Shown in pieces: positions 51,417 to 59,870 of a stretch of DNA of 64,000 nt. The position numbers were made by a program, and so were the translations under genes. The DNA is from Paenibacillus sp. MAHUQ-63. GTDB lineage: Bacteria; Bacillota; Bacilli; Paenibacillales; NBRC-103111. Below the pieces are notes generated by a model. The model saw nothing but the letters and a program-made list of their open reading frames with translations, searched no databases and had not been told where the DNA came from. Position 1 is the first letter of the stretch. Each line of letters opens with the position of its first letter. The stretch lies in NCBI RefSeq assembly GCF_028765165.1, contig NZ_JARADB010000005.1, positions 286,601-350,600 on the forward strand, read 5' to 3'.

Positions 51417-52186
51417 TTGGACAGGCCACCCTTATTATTTTGAGATCCAGGATTTTTTTGTTTTCCAGGAGAACCATAAATGAAGTAAGACTGAACAATG
51501 GTGAAGATGTTACCGTAGATCCAGTAAAGCGGCAGAGCGGCTGCGAAATTCATGGACATCACGAAAATCATAACCGGGAAAATATATAGCAAGCTTTTCA
51601 TTTGTTGATTCATTTGGGACGACATGAACATTTGTTGAACGAATGTTGTCGCCGCGGCGATCAATGGAAGAATGTAATAATGGTCGGGTTGTCCAAGATT
51701 CATCCATAAAAAATTATGTCCATGAATTTCTTGGTTGCGCATGATCGCTTGGTACAAGGCAATCAAGATTGGCATTTGTACAATGATCGGGAAACATCCC
51801 GCCAATGGATTCACACCATTTTGTTGAAACAGCTTCATCGTTTCTTCCTGCTGTTTCTTTGCGTCATCTTTATACTTCTCTTTCAGCTTCTTCATCTCTG
51901 GCTGCAGTTCTTGCATCCGTTTGGAGCTCTTGTACTGTTTCAGCGTCAGCGGCAAGATAATGAGACGAATGATAATGGTAACAACCAGAATCGACAGCCC
52001 ATATTGACCCCACAAATGATCGGCAAACCAATCCAGCGTTTCAGAAAGCGGGTACACAAAATATTTCGTGAAAAAATTTGCGGTATTTAGATCAATTGGT
52101 GCCATGGCTGAGCTGGACGGACTACACCCTGACAGTAACAAGATCATCGCAGAGATTGCGGCTAGCATATAAATTCGACGAGTCAA
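51413..52186 (-). CDS. yidC: Membrane protein insertase YidC (SpoIIIJ type)
   Basis: A 257-residue lipoprotein insertase. Signal peptide with lipobox LLLSGC (Cys at about 21), then the five-helix core: ILVVTIIIRLIILPLTLKQY with the positively charged hydrophilic groove residue, PLAGCFPIIVQMPILIALYQAI, and later helices. It inserts membrane proteins with or without Sec; the sporulation paralogue role is unclear here. It lies between rnpA and jag. Confidence 0.97.
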   Translation of the reverse strand: MTRRIYMLAAISAMILLLSGCSPSSSAMAPIDLNTANFFTKYFVYPLSETLDWFADHLWGQYGLSILVVTIIIRLIILPLTLKQYKSSKRMQELQPEMKKLKEKYKDDAKKQQEETMKLFQQNGVNPLAGCFPIIVQMPILIALYQAIMRNQEIHGHNFLWMNLGQPDHYYILPLIAAATTFVQQMFMSSQMNQQMKSLLYIFPVMIFVMSMNFAAALPLYWIYGNIFTIVQSYFIYGSPGKQKNPGSQNNKGGLSK

Positions 52187-52257
52187 AATGAGATCCTCCT
52201 AAATATCTTTTCCAACATAAACTATATCACATCTTCAGCCTGCAAGGAAATATAGCT

Positions 52258-52623
52258 TCATTTTTTTATTGGTTCGTTCCTTTTTAATAAAGAAGCTTTT
52301 CGCACGACATGCCAAATGCTCTTCTCAAGCTCCACATATTCCATATCGGCCGCGGGTTTCCGCACCAGAAGAATATAGTCGTAATGCGGCGCCATATTCT
52401 CCTTTTTCAAACGAACAATTTCCTTGATCATACGTCTTAACCGGTTCCGAACGACTGCATTGCCGACTTTTTTGCTCACCGAAATGCCAAGGCGGAAATG
52501 ATCCAGTTTGGGCTGAGGCAAATAATATAGAACAAACTGATGGTTGGCCATCGATTTGCCGTATCGATATATCTTATTGAAATCTTCCCGTTTCGCTAAT
52601 CTATATTCTTTTTCCACAGACAT
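52258..52623 (-). CDS. rnpA: Ribonuclease P protein component
   Basis: A 121-residue basic protein that binds RNase P RNA for tRNA 5' maturation. KEYRLAKREDFNKIYRYGKS start and the RNR-type motif VSKKVGNAVVRNRLRRMIKEIVR. It follows rpmH, from which it is separated by a terminator hairpin, and precedes yidC. Confidence 0.97.
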   Translation of the reverse strand: MSVEKEYRLAKREDFNKIYRYGKSMANHQFVLYYLPQPKLDHFRLGISVSKKVGNAVVRNRLRRMIKEIVRLKKENMAPHYDYILLVRKPAADMEYVELEKSIWHVVRKASLLKRNEPIKK

Positions 52624-52726
52624 GTACGCTCCAGACTGTTAGCTTTCAAGATAGGTTAGATCAGCAATAGATATCCCATCTATTTTTGACCGATTTGGAC
52701 GGAGATAAACCAGACCATTCAAATGC

Positions 52727-52754
52727 AAAAAAAAAAGCCCCTTCCGGAGCCTCT
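52727..52754 (-). terminator. Terminator between rpmH and rnpA
   Basis: GGCTCC-GGAA-GGGGCTTT on the minus strand, a short stem with a wobble pair, followed by a run of ten T. Confidence 0.7.
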
Positions 52755-52756
52755 TT

Positions 52757-52891
52757 TTACGCGCTAAGAACTTTTCTTCCCTTAAGACGACGAGCTTGCA
52801 GAACTTTACGACCGTTCTTCGTGCTCATTCTTTTACGGAAACCATGGTTTTTCTTACGCTTTCTCGTATTCGGGTTAAACGTCGGACCCAT
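52757..52891 (-). CDS. rpmH: 50S ribosomal protein L34
   Basis: A 44-residue, highly basic protein: MGPTFNPNTRKRKKNHGFRKR, then a run to GRKVLSA. Complete and conserved. Its position next to the origin with rnpA is the rule in bacteria. GGAGG about 9 nt upstream of ATG. The start faces away from dnaA, across oriC. Confidence 0.99.
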   Translation of the reverse strand: MGPTFNPNTRKRKKNHGFRKRMSTKNGRKVLQARRLKGRKVLSA

Positions 52892-53524
52892 CTATAGCAC
52901 CTCCCTACCTGAGGATATCCATCCTACAAAATTTCTACTACTCATTAAATCACAAATCAAGCAAGAAAGTCAACCTACATGAGCGTGCAGAAGGATCTGC
53001 CAAAATCGGCAGCCGCAGCCCCAAAAGAATAACCTGTGTATAAAATTTAGACGAGCGAAACAGAACTCTGTCGAAAATTAACACAATATCAACAATATCT
53101 TGTGTTGTGAACAATTTCTATGCACAACTTGTTGTAATTGTGGATAATACCAAACAATCCGTTGATTAACAAGCCATCTTTTGATAAGATGATTATGTTT
53201 CTGTTGTGGATATAACCTAATCCTTCTCCGATTTATCAACAGTCTGTGGATAACATTGTGAACAAAATTCCCTCTATAAGAATAAGTCATTTTAGCCGAA
53301 TCTTAATAATGTGGATAAAACGACAAAATCCGTCCTTTATTGAGCCCATCAGACATTAAGGTTCTTTTTGCCGTTAAACGTGCAGACTATACTCTGATTG
53401 CGTTTGAGCTGCTAAATCTCGCGGAACGCTCCGTTTGAGTTCAACATAATGATTTATGCACAGATGCTTTTTTCTATTTAACTGGCCCTAAGCCACATGT
53501 TTGATTTCAAAGGAGTGAATTATT
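52892..53524. promoter_or_regulatory. oriC, upstream DnaA-box cluster
   Basis: 632 bp between rpmH and dnaA. Perfect DnaA boxes (TTATNCACA) are at 53035-53043, 53139-53147, 53245-53253 and 53310-53318 (minus strand) and 53454-53462 (plus). One-mismatch copies are at 53118-53126, 53205-53213 and 53233-53241. A direct repeat CGTTTGAG occurs at about 53400 and 53432. AT-rich runs and the divergent rpmH/dnaA promoters also lie here. Confidence 0.9.
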
Positions 53525-54889
53525 GTGGAAGGCCATTCTACGGACTTATGGCAGCAAATCTTATCGATCATCCAAACAAAACTCAGTAAGCCGAGCTTCG
53601 ATACCTGGCTCAAATCAACGAAAGCGACAGTCTTCAATGATTCCACTGTCGTTATTTGTGCGCCTAACAATTTCGCGCAGGAATGGTTGGAAAGCCGCTA
53701 TACCAAGCTGATCGAAGGCACCATTTACGATTTCACCGGCAAGCATGTATCCGTCAAATTCGTTATCGAAACCGAGGAGCAGAAAGCGCAATCAGCTGCC
53801 GTTCAGCCGACCGTGCTGCCTCCGAAGGGACCAGCCATCGTCGCGGGTGAAGAGAATTTCACCAACATGATGAATTCCAGGTACACCTTCGATACATTCG
53901 TTATCGGATCCGGGAATCGTTTCGCGCACGCGGCATCGCTCGCCGTAGCCGAAGCGCCGGCCAAAGCTTATAACCCGCTCTTTCTATATGGAGGCGTAGG
54001 TCTGGGCAAAACGCATCTGATGCACGCCATCGGCCATTATGTGCTGGAGCATAATCCAGGAGCTCGCGTTCTGTATATTTCATCCGAGAAGTTTACGAAT
54101 GAATTCATCAATGCCGTCCGGGATAACCGCGGCGAAGGGTTCCGCAACAAATATCGAACGATCGACGTGCTATTAATTGACGATATTCAATTCCTCGCGG
54201 GTAAAGAAGGTACGCAGGAGGAGTTTTTCCATACATTTAACGCGCTTCATGAGGAAGGCAAACAAATTATTATCTCCAGCGACCGGCCGCCTAAGGAGAT
54301 TCCAACCTTGGAAGACCGCCTGCGCTCCAGATTCGAATGGGGATTGATAACGGATATTCAGCCTCCGGACCTGGAGACACGCATCGCCATCTTGCGGAAA
54401 AAGGCGAAAGCCGAGAATTTGGAGATTCCGAACGAAGCGATGATCTATATCGCGAACCAAATCGATACGAATATTCGTGAGCTTGAAGGTGCGCTGATCC
54501 GCGTAGTGGCCTACTCCTCTCTGATCAATCAGGACATCAGCGTTCATTTGACCGCAGAAGCGTTGAAGGATATCATTCCGTCGAACCGGCCCAAAGTCAT
54601 TACGATTCAGGATATTCAGCAGCGCGTTGGTGAATTCTATGGATTGAAGCTTGAGGATTTCAAGGCGCGCAAACGAACAAAAGCCGTAGCCTTCCCTAGG
54701 CAGGTCGCGATGTACCTGGCACGGGAGCTGACGGACTTCTCTTTGCCGAAAATCGGAGATAATTTTGGCGGCCGCGACCATACGACGGTCATACACGCCC
54801 ATGAGAAAATATCGCAACTGCTGCAAGAGGACCAGGAGCTCTACAAGGTCATTCATAACCTGACGGAGCGCATCAAGAACCCCTCTTAA
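53525..54889 (+). CDS. dnaA: Replication initiator DnaA
   Basis: A 454-residue AAA+ initiator: domain I (about 1-80), linker, Walker A GGVGLGKTHLMHAIG, Walker B LLIDDIQFLAG, arginine finger region RLRSRFEWG, and domain IV with the helix-turn-helix RQVAMYLARELTDFSLPKIGDNFGGRDHTTVIHA. The start is GTG with AAAGGAG 9 nt upstream. It sits inside oriC. Confidence 0.99.
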   Translation: MEGHSTDLWQQILSIIQTKLSKPSFDTWLKSTKATVFNDSTVVICAPNNFAQEWLESRYTKLIEGTIYDFTGKHVSVKFVIETEEQKAQSAAVQPTVLPPKGPAIVAGEENFTNMMNSRYTFDTFVIGSGNRFAHAASLAVAEAPAKAYNPLFLYGGVGLGKTHLMHAIGHYVLEHNPGARVLYISSEKFTNEFINAVRDNRGEGFRNKYRTIDVLLIDDIQFLAGKEGTQEEFFHTFNALHEEGKQIIISSDRPPKEIPTLEDRLRSRFEWGLITDIQPPDLETRIAILRKKAKAENLEIPNEAMIYIANQIDTNIRELEGALIRVVAYSSLINQDISVHLTAEALKDIIPSNRPKVITIQDIQQRVGEFYGLKLEDFKARKRTKAVAFPRQVAMYLARELTDFSLPKIGDNFGGRDHTTVIHAHEKISQLLQEDQELYKVIHNLTERIKNPS

Positions 54890-55067
54890 TAACCTTTGAT
54901 TTATGATAAGCCTATGCACAAACTATGCACATGTGGATAGGCTTGCTTTATATAAGCTTCATCCACATATCCACATATCCAGAGGCCCTACTGCTATTAC
55001 TAATAAAGAATGATATTATATAAAGATATGCCAACGAATCTCAAAAAAGAACCGCAGGAGTGAAGTC
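54890..55067. promoter_or_regulatory. oriC downstream boxes and unwinding element
   Basis: Six DnaA-box-like sequences: CTATGCACA (54912-54920 and 54923-54931), TGTGGATAG (54932-54940), TCATCCACA (54959-54967), ATATCCACA (54967-54975) and ATATCCAGA (54975-54983). Then GAGGCCC and DnaA-trios TAC-TGC-TAT-TAC-TAA-TAA (54989-55006), leading into an AT-rich unwinding region (55004-55030). The order box-GC-trios-AT matches the B. subtilis basal unwinding system. A 13-bp inverted repeat (54908-54920/54932-54944, one mismatch) spans the first boxes and may also end dnaA mRNA. Confidence 0.85.
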
Positions 55068-56210
55068 ATGAAATTAACGATTCTTAAAGACCATTTAATT
55101 GAATCCATTGGTCACGTTTCCAAAGCAATCTCATCCCGTACAACCATCCCCATTCTGACTGGGATCAAAATAGATGCAACCGTAAGCGGCGTTACCCTTA
55201 CAGCCAGCGATACCGACATTTCCATTCAAAGCTTCACACCTAGTGAAAATGGAACGAACAAAATCATTCAGTTATATCAAGCCGGCAGCGTAGTGCTTCC
55301 AGCTAAATTTTTCGTTGAAATTATTCGTAAACTGCCAGCTCAACTTATTGAGATTGAAGTAAGCCACAATTTCCAAACCGTTATTCGTTCAGGTTCTTCG
55401 GAAATTCAAATCATGGGGCTCGATCCCGACGAATATCCGCTGCTGCCGGAAATCGAAGAAAGCAAGATGCTTCGTCTGCCGAGCGATCTCTTAAAAACGA
55501 TGATTAAACAGACGTCTTATGCCGTTTCGACCAATGAATCGACACCGATTCTTACCGGGGTTCTTTGGAACATTAACGGAGACAAGCTCAAATTCATCGC
55601 CTGCGACCGTCATCGCCTTGCCAGCAGAGAAGTTACCGTCGATAATGACAATGCGCATAATTTGCCGAACATTGTTATTTCCGGCCGTACGCTGAATGAG
55701 TTGAGCAAAATTTTGCCTGATCAGAACTCCCTTATAGATATAGTTATTTCGGACAATCAGGTTTTATTCAAGATTCATTCGATTTTATTTTATTCCCGCA
55801 TTTTGGACGGTACTTACCCGGATACGTCGAAGCTGATTCCGCAATCCTTCCAAACCGAGATGGTCGTTCCGACCAAGGAATTGGCGGAAGCGATCGATCG
55901 CGCCTACCTGTTGTCCAAGGAAGAGAAGACCAATATCGTCAAAATGATCATGTTGGAAGATCAAACGATCGAGATCTCCTCCAGCTCCTCCGAGCTCGGT
56001 AAAGTCACGGAGCAAATTAACCTGCAGCATATTGCCGGCGAACTGCTCAAAATTTCGTTTAACTCCAAATATATGCTTGATGCGCTTAAAGTGCTCGATT
56101 CCGAGTTCATTCACATCGGATTTACTGGAGCCATGCAGCCTATCATCATGAAACCGCAAGATTCGACGAACATTTTACAGCTGATCTTGCCTTATCGAAC
56201 AACCAACTAA
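55068..56210 (+). CDS. dnaN: DNA polymerase III sliding clamp (beta)
   Basis: A 380-residue clamp with three topologically similar domains, starting MKLTILKDHLIESIGHVSKAISSRTTIPILTGI and ending in the family pattern QPIIMKPQDSTNILQLILPYR. It tethers Pol III and other partners to DNA. It follows the unwinding element. Confidence 0.98.
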   Translation: MKLTILKDHLIESIGHVSKAISSRTTIPILTGIKIDATVSGVTLTASDTDISIQSFTPSENGTNKIIQLYQAGSVVLPAKFFVEIIRKLPAQLIEIEVSHNFQTVIRSGSSEIQIMGLDPDEYPLLPEIEESKMLRLPSDLLKTMIKQTSYAVSTNESTPILTGVLWNINGDKLKFIACDRHRLASREVTVDNDNAHNLPNIVISGRTLNELSKILPDQNSLIDIVISDNQVLFKIHSILFYSRILDGTYPDTSKLIPQSFQTEMVVPTKELAEAIDRAYLLSKEEKTNIVKMIMLEDQTIEISSSSSELGKVTEQINLQHIAGELLKISFNSKYMLDALKVLDSEFIHIGFTGAMQPIIMKPQDSTNILQLILPYRTTN

Positions 56211-56222
56211 GGGGGCTCCAGC

Positions 56223-56438
56223 ATGAAACAAATCGCTATTAACACGGAATACATTACGCTCGGCCAGTTTCTGAAGCTGTCGGATTGTATATCCACAGGT
56301 GGACAAGCCAAATTTTTCGTTGTGGATACCAAAATTGAAGTAAACGGGCAAGCGGAAAATCGCAGAGGACGGAAACTCGTTCCGAAGGATATTGTGACCG
56401 TGGAGGGTTTCGGACAATTCGAAGTCGTTAGCTCCTGA
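56223..56438 (+). CDS. yaaA: S4 domain protein YaaA
   Basis: A 71-residue S4-type RNA-binding protein: ITLGQFLKLSDCISTGGQAKFFVVDTKIEVNGQAENRRGRKL. In Bacillus it binds ribosomal precursors and is linked to 50S assembly. Start codon ATG is near GGGGG. It lies 12 nt after dnaN in the conserved dnaN-yaaA-recF order. Confidence 0.93.
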   Translation: MKQIAINTEYITLGQFLKLSDCISTGGQAKFFVVDTKIEVNGQAENRRGRKLVPKDIVTVEGFGQFEVVSS

Positions 56439-56468
56439 GACCGCGTGTTGCCAGGAGGATGACCACCT

Positions 56469-57587
56469 ATGTTTCTTAATAGACTTGCGCTCAAATCTTA
56501 CCGGAATTACGAACAGATCGAGCTGACCACCGATCGCAATGTGAATATATTCGTCGGACCTAATGCTCAAGGCAAGACGAATCTGCTGGAATCGATCTAT
56601 GTTTTGGCCATGACCAAGTCACACCGGACTCACCAGGACAAAGAGTTGATCGGATGGAACGGCGAGACTACGCAGCTGCACGCCCAAATTCAAAAGCGTT
56701 ACGGCACTTGCCAATTGGATCTCTCGATTTCCCCCAAAGGCAAAAAAGCGAAAATCAACGGCCTCGAGCAAAAGAAGCTAAGCAATTTTATCGGTGCGCT
56801 CAACGTCGTCATGTTCGCTCCCGAGGATCTGGAGATCGTGAAAGGGACACCCGGCGTTAGGCGCCGGTTCCTCGACATGGAGATCGGCCAGGTCCAGCCC
56901 TCCTATCTCTACGATTTATCGCAATACCAGAAAATTTTGCAGCAGCGGAACAATTATTTAAAGCAAAATTACCCTGGTAAAAGCACACCGGACGCCATGT
57001 TGGACATCTGGAACGAACAATTAGCACAGTATGGTGTTAAAATTATGAAAAAGCGTCAAAACTTTATTAAGAAGCTGCAACAATGGGCGGAAACCATTCA
57101 TCGAGGAATTACGAATGACAGCGAAGAGCTTCTCATCCGGTACTCCCCTTCTTTTGACATGGAGTCGTTTGAAGATGAATCTGTTTTATTAAACCAATTT
57201 ATGATAAAGTTATCATTGGTTAGAGAGCAGGAATTCCGAAGAGGCGTTACGTTAGTGGGTCCTCATCGTGACGATCTTCTTTTTTACATTAACGACAAAG
57301 AAGTGCAAACCTACGGTTCTCAAGGGCAGCAGCGGACCACAGCGCTATCCCTCAAGCTGGCTGAGATTGAACTCATCCAGGAGGAAGTCGGCGAATATCC
57401 CCTTTTATTGCTTGATGATGTGCTTTCAGAGCTTGATGAATATAGGCAGACGCAGTTGATCCGCACGTTCCAGGAGAAGGTCCAGACGTTCATAACAACA
57501 ACGGGTCTCGAGAGTGTCCATTTGGACCAACTGAACCATGCTTCCGTGTTTCATGTTTTGAAAGGAAATGTAAGTGGCAGGAGCTGA
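56469..57587 (+). CDS. recF: DNA replication and repair protein RecF
   Basis: A 372-residue SMC-like ATPase for gap repair: Walker A GPNAQGKTNLLES, signature region QGQQRTTALSLKLAE, Walker B PLLLLDDVLSELDEYRQTQL. It loads RecA at gaps with RecO and RecR. GGAGG is 9-10 nt upstream. Confidence 0.98.
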   Translation: MFLNRLALKSYRNYEQIELTTDRNVNIFVGPNAQGKTNLLESIYVLAMTKSHRTHQDKELIGWNGETTQLHAQIQKRYGTCQLDLSISPKGKKAKINGLEQKKLSNFIGALNVVMFAPEDLEIVKGTPGVRRRFLDMEIGQVQPSYLYDLSQYQKILQQRNNYLKQNYPGKSTPDAMLDIWNEQLAQYGVKIMKKRQNFIKKLQQWAETIHRGITNDSEELLIRYSPSFDMESFEDESVLLNQFMIKLSLVREQEFRRGVTLVGPHRDDLLFYINDKEVQTYGSQGQQRTTALSLKLAEIELIQEEVGEYPLLLLDDVLSELDEYRQTQLIRTFQEKVQTFITTTGLESVHLDQLNHASVFHVLKGNVSGRS

Positions 57588-57592
57588 GGAGC

Positions 57593-57841
57593 ATGTTTAT
57601 ACATTTGGGTGGAGAGAAAATTATAAGAGCTTCCGAACTGATTGCTATTTTCGATATCTCGATAGAGAAATCTTCAAAAATATCGAAACAATTCATTCAA
57701 CAAGCTATAAAGGATAAAAAAACAGAAAAAATCGGCGATGAAGAATGCAAATCACTCGTTGTTACGAAGAGTAAAGTGTATTATTCCCCGATTTCCTCTA
57801 CGACGCTCAAAAAAAGAGCGCATCTTTTGTTAACGAACTAA
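57593..57841 (+). CDS. remB: Extracellular matrix regulator RemB
   Basis: An 82-residue protein: MFIHLGGEKIIRASELIAIFDIS, then YYSPISSTTLKKRAHLL, matching B. subtilis YaaB/RemB. RemB helps RemA activate matrix operons; whether the target genes exist is not visible here. GAGGAG is 5-6 nt upstream of the start. It lies 5 nt after recF. Confidence 0.92.
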   Translation: MFIHLGGEKIIRASELIAIFDISIEKSSKISKQFIQQAIKDKKTEKIGDEECKSLVVTKSKVYYSPISSTTLKKRAHLLLTN

Positions 57842-57907
57842 CTTTTTTGTTCACATAAGAGAGTATAAGAGGTTTATCTCACTATAAAAAAGCAGGTGGA
57901 GATTAAC

Positions 57908-59824
57908 ATGTCTGTGAATCAAAATGCGTACGATGACAGTCAGATTCAGGTTCTGGAAGGGTTAGAAGCCGTTCGCAAAAGACCGGGTATGTATATTGGT
58001 TCAACCAGTGCCCGTGGACTTCACCATCTCGTTTGGGAAGTTGTCGATAACAGTATTGACGAGGCGTTAGCCGGGTTCTGTACGAAAATCGATGTAATTG
58101 TTCATAAAAATAATAGTATTACCGTCATTGATAACGGACGCGGGATTCCGGTCGGGGAAAATGCGAAGCTCAAACGTCCGACGCTTGAAGTCGTACTCAC
58201 CGTATTGCATGCGGGCGGTAAATTCGGTGGCGAGGATTCCGGTTACAAAGTATCCGGGGGTCTGCACGGTGTAGGTATTTCCGTAGTTAATGCGTTGTCT
58301 GAGCACTTGACTGTGAGAGTAAAGAATAAAGGCCAAATTCATCAACAAGAATACCGCCGCGGAACACCGCAATATGATGTGAAAGTGGTTGGGGAGACGG
58401 AAGAAACGGGCACGACGGTCACGTTCCAGCCGGATCCGGAAATTTTCAAAGAAACGACAGAATACGACTACGATATCCTGCAATCCCGGATTCGCGAGCT
58501 CGCATTCCTGAATAAAGGCATCGAAATCAATCTCATTGACGAGCGTACGGATATGGCGACAACCCATATGTACGAGGGCGGTATTATTTCGTTCGTGCAG
58601 CATTTGAACCGCAACCGCGAAGTTGTCAACGAGACGCCGATCTACGTCGAAGGCAGCAAAGATAATATCTCCATCGAGATTGCACTTCAATACAACGACA
58701 GCTATACGGAAAATATTTACTCCTTCGCGAACAATATCAATACGCATGAGGGCGGGACGCACGAGTCCGGCTTCAAGAGCGCCTTAACGCGGATTCTGAA
58801 CGAATATGCCCGTAAAACGAATTCACTGAAAGAAAGCGACTCGAACTTGTCGGGCGACGATGTGCGCGAAGGTTTGGCTGCGATTATTTCCGTGAAAATT
58901 CCAGAGCCGCAATTCGAAGGGCAGACCAAAACGAAGCTTGGCAACAGCGAAGTCCGCGGAATTGTGGAATCGCTCTTCGCCGAGAAGCTGCAAGAATTCA
59001 TGGAAGAGAATCCTGCTACTGCGAAGAAAATCCTTGAAAAAGGCATTCAGGCGGCCAGAGCCAGAGAAGCCGCGCGCAAAGCCAGAGAGCTTACTCGTCG
59101 TAAGAGTGCGCTGGAAGTGAGCGCCCTGCCGGGTAAACTGGCGGATTGCTCGTCTAAGGATGCGTCCATCAGCGAGATCTACATCGTAGAGGGTGACTCT
59201 GCGGGCGGATCGGCCAAACAAGGGCGCGATCGCCATTTCCAAGCGATTTTGCCGCTGCGCGGTAAAATTTTGAACGTTGAGAAAGCCAGATTGGACCGGA
59301 TTTTGTCGAATACGGAAATCCGCGCGATGATTACAGCCTTCGGTACCGGAATCAGCGATGATTTCGATATCAACAAAGCGCGTTATCACAAAATTATTAT
59401 TATGACGGATGCCGATGTCGACGGAGCGCATATTCGTACGCTTCTGCTTACGTTCTTCTACAGATACATGAAAAAGCTGATTGAATCCGGCTTTGTGTAT
59501 ATTGCACAACCTCCTCTGTTCAAATTGGAGAGAAATAAAACCGTTCGTTATGCTTACAACGAGAAGCAAAGAGAAATCATCATGCAAGAATTCGGCGAAG
59601 GCGCCAAAGTGAACGTTCAACGTTACAAAGGACTGGGCGAGATGAATCCGGAACAGCTATGGGAAACGACGATGGATCCGGAGAGCCGGACACTGCTGCA
59701 GGTGACGATCGAAGATGCGATTGAAGCGGATACGCTCTTTGACTCTTTGATGGGCGATAACGTAGAACCTAGAAGAGATTTCATCGAAGAACACGCAATT
59801 TACGTGAAAAATCTTGATATCTAA
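57908..59824 (+). CDS. gyrB: DNA gyrase subunit B
   Basis: A 638-residue ATPase/TOPRIM subunit. ATP-binding GHKL motifs DNSIDEALAG, DNGRGIPVG and GLHGVG; TOPRIM motif EGDSAGGSAKQGRDR with DADVDGAHIR. ATG 57908 is chosen: GGTGGAG is 6-7 nt upstream. It introduces negative supercoils with GyrA. Confidence 0.98.
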   Translation: MSVNQNAYDDSQIQVLEGLEAVRKRPGMYIGSTSARGLHHLVWEVVDNSIDEALAGFCTKIDVIVHKNNSITVIDNGRGIPVGENAKLKRPTLEVVLTVLHAGGKFGGEDSGYKVSGGLHGVGISVVNALSEHLTVRVKNKGQIHQQEYRRGTPQYDVKVVGETEETGTTVTFQPDPEIFKETTEYDYDILQSRIRELAFLNKGIEINLIDERTDMATTHMYEGGIISFVQHLNRNREVVNETPIYVEGSKDNISIEIALQYNDSYTENIYSFANNINTHEGGTHESGFKSALTRILNEYARKTNSLKESDSNLSGDDVREGLAAIISVKIPEPQFEGQTKTKLGNSEVRGIVESLFAEKLQEFMEENPATAKKILEKGIQAARAREAARKARELTRRKSALEVSALPGKLADCSSKDASISEIYIVEGDSAGGSAKQGRDRHFQAILPLRGKILNVEKARLDRILSNTEIRAMITAFGTGISDDFDINKARYHKIIIMTDADVDGAHIRTLLLTFFYRYMKKLIESGFVYIAQPPLFKLERNKTVRYAYNEKQREIIMQEFGEGAKVNVQRYKGLGEMNPEQLWETTMDPESRTLLQVTIEDAIEADTLFDSLMGDNVEPRRDFIEEHAIYVKNLDI

Positions 59825-59870
59825 ACGATTCAAACGTTGTTAACGATGTAAGCTTTCAGGAGGAACATTC

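Noticed and set aside
58823..59620. Long reading frame antisense to gyrB
   Set aside because: Shadow of a highly conserved gene; no RBS or recognisable protein.
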